Below are positions 17,829-25,172 of a stretch of 50,508 nt of DNA, piece by piece. This stretch comes from Phycisphaera sp. (GTDB lineage: Bacteria; Planctomycetota; Phycisphaerae; Phycisphaerales; Phycisphaeraceae). A program made the position numbers and the translations under genes. Below the pieces are notes generated by a model. The model did no database searches and was not told where the DNA came from. It worked only from the letters and a program-made list of their open reading frames with translations. The DNA lies in assembly GCA_023300125.1 (NCBI GenBank), contig JALZVY010000047.1, forward strand, positions 1 through 50,508, written 5' to 3'. Each line of letters starts with the position of its first letter. Position 1 is the first letter of the stretch.

Positions 17829-17969
17829 CGCTAGCCGTTGGCCGCTAGCAAGAAACAGCTGCGTTGGGTTCATATCCTCATGAAAGAGGACCGGTGTGAT
17901 GATGCTGTTTCGAACAATCAGGAACGGTCGGTTAAGGGACGGCCTCTTGCTAACGGCCAACGGCTAGCG
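17829..17969. repeat. Heptamer-armed inverted repeat B (GAF-HlyD/M50 spacer)
   Basis: 25-nt arms (17829-17853 and 17945-17969) are complementary at 24 of 25 positions, with 91 nt between. In minus-strand RNA the one difference is a G-U pair. On the minus strand the array consists of 7-nt units TAGCGGC, CAGCCGT, TAGGCGC, TAGCCGT, TGGCCGT. It starts at the TAG stop codon of the GAF-HlyD gene (17985-17987), which is the first three bases of a unit. The inner ends TAGCAAGA and TCTTGCTA are shared with element C near pilB/pilT. Confidence 0.85.
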
Positions 17970-17984
17970 CCTAACGGCTGGCCG

Positions 17985-20063
17985 CTAAATCCACAGCTTC
18001 ATCCTCACCCAGTTCACCGCGTCACGGGTCCATACCCAGCCGATCGGGGCACGCCAGGCGTCAACCTTGGCCACGCCCTCGATGCCCGGTCGGGCCCAAG
18101 GCGGGGACTGGTCAAGCCTCACCCGCACCCGGAACACGTTGCGTCCGTCGACCACCTCGGCGATCGGATGGATCACTTCCACGGTGAAAGGCAGCTTTTC
18201 ATCGGGCTGCGCGGCCGCGGCCAGCCACCCGGTCGCGCCGGTGTTTGGCACATCGCTAATCCGGTGGTCGTCCACCAGCAGCTCGGCCCTCAGGGCGTCG
18301 AGTGGAGCCACTTCAAACAGCACATCGCCCTTGCCCACCGGAGCACCCAGCTGCTGGGTCAGGTCACCGGCCACCACCGTGCCCTGAAGCGGCGATCGGA
18401 TCACCGCGTGCTCGATCTGCCAGTCCAGCCAGCTGAGCTGGGCGGCAACGTTGTCACGCTGGGCCTCGGCGATCTGCCGGTCCACCTGATTGTCTTGGCC
18501 CGCGGCCCGAGCGGCTTCTTTTTCGAAGGCGATGCGCTCGGCGTCGAGGCGTGAGCGCTCGGACCGCAGCTCGGCTGTGTCCAACATCACCAGCACGTCA
18601 CCGGATTCCACCACATCGTTGGGTTCGACCTGCACCGCGTTGATGTAGCCATCAAAAGGCGCCGGGATCGAGCGTCGCGTGACCGCCTGGAACTTGAAAG
18701 GCGCCTCGACCCGCACCGTGCCAGGAACCACCAGCAAAGCCACCGCCCCCACCAGCAAAGCCACTGCCAACAGCTTTGCCCAGGTGTGCTGAGTCCCCAC
18801 CAGCATCGCCCCGGTGCTCTGGGCCGTGCGGGCCCAACGCGCTCCAAACCACTGGTCACTCTCTCCTAGCTCAACCAACCGGGGGGTGAACAACTCGCAC
18901 GCCATCCGCAAGAAGCTGATCTCTTCCACCGTGAACGGGTCGTTGACGGCGCGCTCCAAGGTGATCACCCCCACCACCTCGTCATCGCGGCGCAGTGGCA
19001 GGCTGCACACCGTCACCGGGCCGTGCCGCGTGCTGAGCTCGGCCGCCGCCCGATTCACCAGCGTGGCCTGGGGTGGAGCGGGATACATGACCTCAACGTC
19101 TTGATCCAGACACTCCTCCATGGTGGCTTCGATGTCCTGCACCATGGCCATCTTTCGAATCAGGTGCTCGGTCTGGCTCATCGCCTTCACCTTGACGTAG
19201 CGCCCTTCCAAGAGGCCCACGCTCACCCGTTCGGCCCGCCAGTGCGACGCCACTTCGTTCACCACCGCCATCGCCGCGCCTTTGAAGCGCGGGTGTTCAT
19301 TGCCCGCCGAGAGCACCCGCGTGGCGGTGGAAAGCCCACGCAGATCCGACTCGCGCCGCTGCAGCACCTGGCGCATCTCGTAAAGACTCAGCAGGCTGAC
19401 ACTCAGCTCCAGCCGCTGACGGCGGGCTTGCACCGTCAAGTCGTCATCGCTGTCCACCAGAAAAGCCTGAATACCCTGGAAGCCCTGCTCGGTGTGAACC
19501 GGCACCACCACCAAATGGTGGGCGGTGGGCCCGCCCGCCACCGGCTCGGCCACCTGCAAGCGGTGCACATGGCTGCCACCCCCGGGCGGGTACTGCAACG
19601 CCAGTTCGATCGCGTGGGCCAGCCACGACGGCGCATTGCCTTTGGATGGCACCGGCGGGTAAATCGACATCACCTCGGCCTGCACCGGCGGGCGGGCGGG
19701 CGCCTGGTCCTCGACCCGCGCAGGCGCCGACTCGTGGTCTTCTGTTGGCGACGTGGCCGCTGCATGGTCCGCGTCGTCGGGTTCTGCGTCCGCTGCCGGT
19801 GGGTCCTCCGCTATGGGCTCGGATAGATCAGTTTCTTGCTGCGACTGCGGCTTGCCCGCTGCCCCAGGCGTGGGCGCGTCGGCTGCGGGGGCCAGGCTCA
19901 AGCGCACCATCGACCCCGCCGCAGCCTGCCCCAGTCGGCACTGCGTGCTCAACAGCTCACCCAAAAACTGCTCGGGAGGGCCTTGAAAGCGCAGCAACCG
20001 CTGCATCAGCGCCGACATTTCAGCGGCACGGCCACCGGCTATGACCTGTTGGGTATCGCTCAT
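17985..20063 (-). CDS. GAF-domain HlyD-family membrane adaptor
   Basis: A 692-residue protein starting at ATG 20063. The N-terminal 130 residues contain MQRLLRFQGPPEQFLGELLS, then a long acidic Pro/Ala/Glu linker. Residues about 250-415 look like a GAF sensor domain, with the strand VTVCSLPLRRDDEVVGVITLER typical of its end. A single membrane helix (WAKLLAVALLVGAVALLVV, about 425-447) follows. The C-terminus is a HlyD/RND-type adaptor: barrel-sandwich halves (SIPAPFDGYINAVQVEPND and AVIRSPLQGTVVAGDL) flank a short coiled coil. So a cytoplasmic sensor is joined to a periplasmic adaptor. It is the first gene of the run with the M50 and SecA-like genes. The TAG stop lies in heptamer repeat B. 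Inferred role: periplasmic conduit or scaffold whose assembly could respond to a cytoplasmic ligand. Confidence 0.85.
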   Translation of the reverse strand: MSDTQQVIAGGRAAEMSALMQRLLRFQGPPEQFLGELLSTQCRLGQAAAGSMVRLSLAPAADAPTPGAAGKPQSQQETDLSEPIAEDPPAADAEPDDADHAAATSPTEDHESAPARVEDQAPARPPVQAEVMSIYPPVPSKGNAPSWLAHAIELALQYPPGGGSHVHRLQVAEPVAGGPTAHHLVVVPVHTEQGFQGIQAFLVDSDDDLTVQARRQRLELSVSLLSLYEMRQVLQRRESDLRGLSTATRVLSAGNEHPRFKGAAMAVVNEVASHWRAERVSVGLLEGRYVKVKAMSQTEHLIRKMAMVQDIEATMEECLDQDVEVMYPAPPQATLVNRAAAELSTRHGPVTVCSLPLRRDDEVVGVITLERAVNDPFTVEEISFLRMACELFTPRLVELGESDQWFGARWARTAQSTGAMLVGTQHTWAKLLAVALLVGAVALLVVPGTVRVEAPFKFQAVTRRSIPAPFDGYINAVQVEPNDVVESGDVLVMLDTAELRSERSRLDAERIAFEKEAARAAGQDNQVDRQIAEAQRDNVAAQLSWLDWQIEHAVIRSPLQGTVVAGDLTQQLGAPVGKGDVLFEVAPLDALRAELLVDDHRISDVPNTGATGWLAAAAQPDEKLPFTVEVIHPIAEVVDGRNVFRVRVRLDQSPPWARPGIEGVAKVDAWRAPIGWVWTRDAVNWVRMKLWI

Positions 20064-20077
20064 GGCAAGAAAGCTCT

Positions 20078-20103
20078 CAGGGTCCGCCGCCAGGGTCCGC
20101 CGC
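20078..20103. repeat. 13-bp tandem duplication upstream of the GAF-HlyD gene
   Basis: CAGGGTCCGCCGC occurs twice in direct succession, 14-40 bp upstream of the ATG at 20063. It may be a replication-slippage duplication in the leader region, or a binding site; nothing more can be said. Confidence 0.6.
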
Positions 20104-20182
20104 GTCGTCACCCACGTATCGCACAAGGTAGCCCAGCGGTGCGGGGGAAGAAACCTGCCACGCGCCGGGCTGGCGCCTGTGC

Positions 20183-20216
20183 GAACAAACAAGGCCTCCG
20201 CCAGGGCGGAGGCCTT
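20183..20216 (-). terminator. Rho-independent terminator of tRNA-Val
   Basis: On the minus strand AAGGCCTCCGCC pairs with GGCGGAGGCCTT over 12 bp and is followed by TTGTTTGTT. It lies 75 bp after the tRNA 3' end and 120 bp before the GAF-HlyD start, separating the two transcripts. Confidence 0.85.
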
Positions 20217-20291
20217 ATCCGCGGATGCGGTGTTGCGAATCCCCGGTTCTTAGAACCTCAAACCCGCTGCGTCGGGGCTTGCTGGGAAAAG

Positions 20292-20365
20292 TGGGCCATA
20301 CAGGACTTGAACCTGTGACCTCCTCGATGTCAACGAGGCGCGCTAGCCAACTGCGCCAATGGCCC
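20292..20365 (-). tRNA. tRNA-Val (GAC)
   Basis: A 74-nt cloverleaf on the minus strand. Acceptor stem GGGCCAT/ATGGCCC with discriminator A; D stem GCGC/GCGC; anticodon stem CCTCG/CGAGG with loop TTGACAT, giving anticodon GAC (reads GUC and GUU valine codons); T arm ACAGG TTCAAGT CCTGT. The 3' CCA is not encoded. It has its own promoter (20447-20474) and terminator (20183-20216). Confidence 0.95.
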
Positions 20366-20446
20366 GTAAGCGAAAGTCAGGCGGTGACTTACACGGGTTC
20401 TCGGTCGAAATGCCACGCTTTCACGCAGCTGTTCACCGAGTCCGAA

Positions 20447-20474
20447 AGTATACCGAAGCCCCACCAACCTGCAA
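20447..20474 (-). promoter_or_regulatory. Sigma-70-type promoter of tRNA-Val
   Basis: On the minus strand TTGCAG (20474-20469), a 16-bp spacer and TATACT (20452-20447). Predicted transcription start is near 20440, about 75 nt before the mature tRNA. It is the best -35/-10 pair in the window. Confidence 0.7.
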
Positions 20475-20546
20475 GCCATCGCGATCGGGCAGCTGTCTGG
20501 CATGGTGCGGGCACACGAAACGCCACCGTCCCACCGGCGGCGCGAG

Positions 20547-21323
20547 TTAGGGCGCGGGCGCCCCTTCGTCGGCCGGGGTGTGGTGCCCGTCGCCGCCTTG
20601 GTGGTGCCCGTGACCGTGGCTCGTGGTGTCATGGCCCTGATGGTGATCGTGACCCACTGCGTCATGGCCTTGGTGGTGATCATCACCAGGGGCCGGCTCG
20701 GGCGTTTCATGGTCGGCGGGGGTCGCGGGCTCGGCCGCGACCGCGCCTTGGTCTTCGGACTCATCGAGACCCGGGAAAAACGATTTGGGGTCGTACGCGT
20801 GGCTGTGTTTCTGGTCCTCCGGTGTTTCGGCGTCATGGTGTGCGTGGCCGTGCTCTGCTTCGTGGGCCTCTAAGGTTGTCACCTGCCATGCCTTGGCCAA
20901 GCTTTGGCCCTCGGCGTGCTGCTCGGGCGTCAGGGTCTTTTCAAGATCAGGCATGAGCTGCTTGGCCACCGGGCTTCCGTGGGTGACCGCCAGCAGGGCC
21001 CACTTGTAGGCCTGGGCCTTGTCGGCCGTCACTCCAAAACCCACGTCGTAGTAATGAGACAACAAGAGCTGCGCCCCGGGGTTCCCCAAGCCCGCTGCGT
21101 CGTGGAACAAGGCCAACGCCTTTTCTGGATTCTTTTCGAGTTCATCCCCCACGGCGTAGGTATGAGCCATGAGAAAGTGAGCCGAGCCGTTGCCCTTGTC
21201 AGCCTCTTGCCCCCACATATACAGTTTGAGCTCCACTGACATGTCGTGGGCCAGCGTGGGACACGACCACAGGCCCGTCAGTAGGAAGCAAGAAAGAAAA
21301 CGACGTCGACGGTTATGTTTCAT
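20547..21323 (-). CDS. Secreted Sel1-repeat protein with a His-rich C-terminal tail
   Basis: A 258-residue protein. The N-terminal signal peptide runs through SCFLLTGLWSCPTLA before HDMS. Residues about 40-130 contain Sel1-like (TPR-related) repeats, for example AHFLMAHTYAVGDELEKNPEKALALFHDAA and AQLLLSHYYDVGFGVTADKAQAYKWALLA. From about residue 155 the protein is low-complexity and rich in His, Asp and Glu. The last 45 residues carry repeated HHQGHD-type units, which suggests binding of Zn, Ni or Cu. At DNA level the tail contains imperfect direct repeats around 20629-20690. The start is ATG 21323; a GTG precedes it in frame at 21326. There is no Shine-Dalgarno sequence. Function unknown; a periplasmic scaffold or metal buffer is possible. 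Confidence 0.82.
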   Translation of the reverse strand: MKHNRRRRFLSCFLLTGLWSCPTLAHDMSVELKLYMWGQEADKGNGSAHFLMAHTYAVGDELEKNPEKALALFHDAAGLGNPGAQLLLSHYYDVGFGVTADKAQAYKWALLAVTHGSPVAKQLMPDLEKTLTPEQHAEGQSLAKAWQVTTLEAHEAEHGHAHHDAETPEDQKHSHAYDPKSFFPGLDESEDQGAVAAEPATPADHETPEPAPGDDHHQGHDAVGHDHHQGHDTTSHGHGHHQGGDGHHTPADEGAPAP

Positions 21324-21395
21324 CACAATAAAGAGGTAAAAGAACAGGGAGGGGCAAAGAAGATCGGCACGCGGGCCCTAAAAGGCGAGCTTCGA

Positions 21396-22463
21396 CTAAT
21401 AATTGTTGAGGAAAAACTGACGGTAATCTTTGAGTGCCTGAGGATCGAGGATCCCCTTCGAGGCTTCTTCAGCCCGCTTCGGATCTGATTCCAAGGCCAC
21501 GTCAATGAAATGCCGCCACGATTCGTCGTGGAACCAATGGCCCAAGCGCGACCAGCCGCCCTCTGCATTGGTCATCCGCACACGCTCGGCGGGGAAGTAG
21601 CGGGGCACAAAACCAGGCTGCTTCAAAATGGCTTCGGCGGCGTCGAGGTCTTCGTGGGCAAGCACGCGAATGACCGTACCAAACGCCTCCATCTTTACGC
21701 CCAACTGCAACCGGTCCACCGGGATCTTCGCGACCCAGGCCAAGGTGGCCTCGGCGTCTTCTTCGGCCCACCGCTCAGCCAACGCGTAAAGTGCGTGAGC
21801 AAAGGACTCGTGGTCCAAGTGGGCCACAATCAAGTCTTCCGCCGCATCCAGGTGCCGGCGCTCAAGGTGCGGCAGCAAATGTTGCACCAGCACCCCTTTG
21901 ATCGCGACCGGGCTGTTATCTATCCATGCCAGATAATCACCGAAGCGGTCTACATGCTCAGCTTGATAGAGCGAGGCCACGATCGAGATCTCTTTGTGTG
22001 CGCCATCTTCGCGTTCAATCCACGGTTCAAGCAAGCCACGCAACCCCTCACCGCCTTGGGTGATCCAGCGGTCATAGAGCGCGCGTTCTAAACCGATGAC
22101 GTCTTGGTCGATATCCACGAGGCCCAAGACCATCGCTGCCTGGGGGTGAGCCCCTGCCTTGTCCAAAGCCTCGATCAACGACGTCAGCCAGGGGAAACCC
22201 GCCTCGGGCTGGCCCCAATAAACCTCATTGAACGCCGACACAGCCGCCGCGACATCTCTCTCTTTCAGAGTGCTAAGACGTGCAGAAAAGCCCTCCGCGG
22301 TGCCGGCGGTGATGCTCTGGGCAATTTCTATGGCCCAGTCCATGTCATCCACCCCTGAAACCTCGGCCTGGGGGTGCGAGGCCTGGCCACCCATTGCAGG
22401 CTGAACGGCGGCAAGCCCCCATCCCACGGACAAACAGAACGAAACATGCGTGGCAATTCTCAT
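21396..22463 (-). CDS. Secreted helical-repeat protein of unknown function
   Basis: A 355-residue protein with a signal peptide (hydrophobic core LSVGWGLAAVQPAMG). ATG 22463 is supported by AAGGA 7 nt upstream, one of the few clear Shine-Dalgarno sites here. The body is all-helical with repeats of the type ALAERWAEEDAEATLAWVAKIP. This 'WA..D..ATL.W' pattern is familiar from TPR/HEAT-like secreted proteins of verrucomicrobia and planctomycetes. No catalytic motif was seen. It lies 72 bp upstream of the Sel1-repeat gene on the same strand, so the two may be co-transcribed as a pair of exported repeat proteins. Confidence 0.78.
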   Translation of the reverse strand: MRIATHVSFCLSVGWGLAAVQPAMGGQASHPQAEVSGVDDMDWAIEIAQSITAGTAEGFSARLSTLKERDVAAAVSAFNEVYWGQPEAGFPWLTSLIEALDKAGAHPQAAMVLGLVDIDQDVIGLERALYDRWITQGGEGLRGLLEPWIEREDGAHKEISIVASLYQAEHVDRFGDYLAWIDNSPVAIKGVLVQHLLPHLERRHLDAAEDLIVAHLDHESFAHALYALAERWAEEDAEATLAWVAKIPVDRLQLGVKMEAFGTVIRVLAHEDLDAAEAILKQPGFVPRYFPAERVRMTNAEGGWSRLGHWFHDESWRHFIDVALESDPKRAEEASKGILDPQALKDYRQFFLNNY

Positions 22464-22665
22464 ATTTTTCCTTGATGCTTACTTAAGGCGCGGTTTTTTC
22501 CGCGAAAACACGATGGATTCAAAACTCATCTCAAAGCCGTCCTCTGCCGACCCCACAAGCCCCTGACCACAGTGCGAGATCATCTGTTTGATACGAACCA
22601 GCCGACCTCGCCGTTCGGTTTTCAAATCTTATCAATGTTAACCCACAACAGCCCGGGCGGCATCT

Positions 22666-22707
22666 AAAAAAAAGCATGCCGGGACACCCTTGGGTGACCC
22701 GGCATGC
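22666..22707 (-). terminator. Rho-independent terminator of the beta-propeller/DNRLRE gene
   Basis: On the minus strand GCATGCCGGG pairs with CCCGGCATGC, with an inner CACCC/GGGTG stem, followed by eight T. It lies 66 bp after the stop codon at 22774. Confidence 0.92.
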
Positions 22708-22773
22708 TGCACTGTTCGAGGACGGTCAAACCACGCAACGCTGCACGGAAGACCGATCAAACATCGTCTCGCA

Positions 22774-24414
22774 TCAAGGGCGAATCATCCACTTCAGACC
22801 GGGAACGCGGCTGCGGTTGCCGTTTTCGCTGGTCAAGATCTGCACGCCGTTGCTGTTCGTGTTCCGAACAAAGAAACGCACGTTGTTGTTTCGCTGGCTG
22901 TTCACGTAGCTGGTCACATCAAGCTCGTAAAACCCGCGGAAGCCCAGAGGCACCCGGTCCAGACGCGCAGTGGTTTGTCTCGGCTGGTTGTTACCGGTGA
23001 TGCTGGCTTCGTTGAAGTTCGACGTGCCGTAGACGTCCATGCTGCCGTTCTCGTTGTTGGGCAAGTAGAGACGCAGCACCGCAGCACGCACGGTGGCACT
23101 GCCTGGGGTCGGAAATCTAAAGTAACCCCTACGCGCCGAGGTTCCCGATCCATTGGCAATCGTCATGATCGAGTCCGAGCGGAAGTTGCGATTGCTTTGG
23201 TTACCCAAACGCGTCTCGGCATCGTGGGTGGCACCACGGCTGGTGATTCGCTGACGCGAACTCTGCAGGGCGGCGACGCCGATGGCTTCCTCTCCCGCAC
23301 CGCTGTAGTACAGGTACAGCGAGCCGTCGTCATCTTGGAACACGTCGGGGTCGCGCAGCTGGTTCACGTTGGTCTGTTGACCGCCGACCGATGGGCTTGG
23401 GGTACGCTGCCCCTCTTCCCAACCACCCACCGCACGCAGGATCTCATTACCGGGAATCCGGACAGTCCAGTTGCTGAAGTTGGTGTTGCTCAAGCTCATG
23501 TTGGAAAAGAAAATACGTTCTGGGCTGTCACCGCGGATCGAGTAAAAGAGGCGCAGGTTGTTGCCACTTGTAAGCACGCCCGAGTGACGCACACGCCGGC
23601 TATCGCTCACAGCATCACGCAATGCGTTGCGTCCCGATTGCCCTGACCAGAGCGAAGGCAGGCTGTTGCCGTTGTAGTAGCCACCGGGAGCTCTAAAAGG
23701 GTTGTTGTTGCTGGGGGCACGCACTGGACCGCCGTCGTTGTGCACGGCGTACTTTCGGCCGCGGTTCTCGAACACCTTAAAGTACGACGGTCCGAGCTGG
23801 ACCGGCAAGATGTCGCCACGACGGAATTCGAGCCCGTCACCGGATGTGTTCACAAAGGTTCTTTGTGAGTTGGTGTCCCGCCCGTTGAAGCGGTAAGGAC
23901 CGCCGTGGTGGAAGTACATGACGAACTCGCGGCCTTCGATATGCACATCGGGCGAAGCGAAGTGGTTGCGGCGCAGTTGGATGCCTTCGTCAATATTGAC
24001 GTTCGTGTTGTTGTTGTCCAGCACGCCGCGGTCGCCCACCGATGCGCTGGCGTCGTACAAGGTGAAGCCTCTATCCGGGTTACGCGACCAAGCCATGCGG
24101 ATGTAGTCGCCGTCATGGTGGCCAAAGTAGAGGTAATAGCGGGCGTTGCTATTTGCTCTGTTACGGGTAGCGACAAACGAGGGGATGCGAACCATCGACG
24201 GGCCGTCGATGTTGTTGCCGTCGCTGTTGCGGCGGTTGGAGGGGAACATGCTCCGCTGGATGATCGGGTTGCTGTTGTTCAGTCGGATGACATCGTTTTG
24301 GTCAAACTGGGCTGAAGCCGGTTGGCTTACAAAACCCGCTGCGGTCACCGCAGCCAGAGCGGCAACGACCTCCGCACGGACTTTGACGCCGAGAAGGGAC
24401 TTCTTATTAAACAT
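22774..24414 (-). CDS. Secreted five-bladed-propeller-like enzyme with C-terminal DNRLRE domain
   Basis: A 546-residue exported protein. The start at ATG 24414 has GGAG 7 nt upstream and opens a signal peptide (VVAALAAVTAAGFVSQPASA). Residues about 60-400 resemble GH43/GH32-like beta-propellers: YYLYFGHHDGDYIRMAWS, SPDVHIEGREFVMYFHHGG and DPDVFQDDDGSLYLYYSGAGEE have the repeated Asp plus 'YLYYSG' strands of that superfamily. The last 150 residues look like a DNRLRE domain (AAVLRLYLP, YGTSNFNEASITGNN, YELDVTSYVNSQ), often attached to secreted polysaccharide-active proteins. The composition is rich in Asn, Ser and Arg. Likely role: binding or cleavage of an external polysaccharide, in line with the GH50-like gene next to it. 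Catalytic acids were not assigned. Confidence 0.78.
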   Translation of the reverse strand: MFNKKSLLGVKVRAEVVAALAAVTAAGFVSQPASAQFDQNDVIRLNNSNPIIQRSMFPSNRRNSDGNNIDGPSMVRIPSFVATRNRANSNARYYLYFGHHDGDYIRMAWSRNPDRGFTLYDASASVGDRGVLDNNNTNVNIDEGIQLRRNHFASPDVHIEGREFVMYFHHGGPYRFNGRDTNSQRTFVNTSGDGLEFRRGDILPVQLGPSYFKVFENRGRKYAVHNDGGPVRAPSNNNPFRAPGGYYNGNSLPSLWSGQSGRNALRDAVSDSRRVRHSGVLTSGNNLRLFYSIRGDSPERIFFSNMSLSNTNFSNWTVRIPGNEILRAVGGWEEGQRTPSPSVGGQQTNVNQLRDPDVFQDDDGSLYLYYSGAGEEAIGVAALQSSRQRITSRGATHDAETRLGNQSNRNFRSDSIMTIANGSGTSARRGYFRFPTPGSATVRAAVLRLYLPNNENGSMDVYGTSNFNEASITGNNQPRQTTARLDRVPLGFRGFYELDVTSYVNSQRNNNVRFFVRNTNSNGVQILTSENGNRSRVPGLKWMIRP

Positions 24415-24423
24415 ACGTTCTCC

Positions 24424-24452
24424 AAAAAAAAGAGGGGGGGGGGAGGGGGAGC
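24424..24452. repeat. Polypurine homopolymer run before the propeller gene
   Basis: Eight A, then GA, ten G, A and five G in a row. It begins 10 bp before the start codon and just upstream of the ribosome-binding GGAG. Such runs are prone to slippage, and length changes could alter the leader of this gene. Confidence 0.7.
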
Positions 24453-24600
24453 CGAAAGGCACCGAACAGAGAGGACTGCGCAAACTGCCGTACATCGCAG
24501 TCATCAAGCGTGTCTCTGGGCAACTCCAACACCCGACCATCACTTGATTAGAAAAGATTGTACCGTATGATCAGGGGATACGTGAGGTTATTGCATGAAA

Positions 24601-24630
24601 ATTGTACAAAATTAATTTTCCCCCACTCAA
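24601..24630 (-). promoter_or_regulatory. Sigma-70-type promoter of the propeller/DNRLRE gene
   Basis: On the minus strand TTGAGT (24630-24625), an 18-bp AT-rich spacer and TACAAT (24606-24601). Predicted start is near 24594, giving a leader of about 180 nt that contains the polypurine run. A second TACAAT lies at 24562-24557. Confidence 0.55.
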
Positions 24631-25172
24631 GCTTCCCGCTTTCTATCCATTTAAATATTTAAATACAGCATGTACGTCAAATGGCGATTTGCAAATTTAA
24701 ATGAAAAAAAGCCTCAGGCATCATTTTTCACCTAGCCGGCTTAAGTCCAACTTATTTGTTGACTGCTCCACCCTCAGCAGGGGAAGAGAGCCCCTTGCCC
24801 GCTCGTGGCATTCTCCAGCTCCAGAGCGGCATCGTGACCGGAGATTAAATCTTCTTCTGTATATGGCCTGAATCCGTTGCCTGCCTGTCACTTGACCACT
24901 TGCAGCACGCATCGGATATGCAAATTATTGTTTTATAAATACTTGCAACACTTTTCCTCGACAGACTTGAAGCAGGCGCGAAGCGATGGTCGTGCGACGT
25001 CCGTACCATCATCACCGCCCGTGACTACCCCCACGGAGATACGCCGGTAAGAATCCGCCACGCTTCGCTGTGTAAAATGGCCGCACAAGCGGTTGATGCG
25101 CTTTTCCACGCCTAGCGAAATCGGATCTTCCCGCGGCATCGCTCAGCTATTTTTTCAACGGACGACTACGGC
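24631..25172. other. Gene-free spacer with an AT-rich core
   Basis: Together with the leader upstream of 24414 this makes about 760 bp without a supported gene. The part at 24540-24740 is clearly AT-rich and contains the palindrome ATTTAAATATTTAAAT near 24649. A short GCCTCAGGC stem flanked by A and T runs lies at 24711-24719 and could be a weak terminator. The part at 24930-25140 is more GC-rich and holds short open frames on the minus strand with no recognisable product. I see no transposase, inverted terminal repeats or tRNA. It may be a decayed gene or regulatory region of the two flanking polysaccharide genes. Confidence 0.5.

Noticed and set aside
7752..17969. Elements A and B as ordinary Rho-independent terminators
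   Set aside because: The distance between arms is about 90 nt, no T run follows the second arm, and each lies inside an operon-like pair that would be cut.
24721..25139. Two small minus-strand open frames (63 and 68 codons) in the spacer
   Set aside because: No ribosome site, no recognisable motif, composition unlike the neighbours' proteins; could be remnants but cannot be supported as genes.
24415..25172. An insertion sequence in the AT-rich spacer
   Set aside because: No transposase fragment, terminal inverted repeats or target duplication was found.
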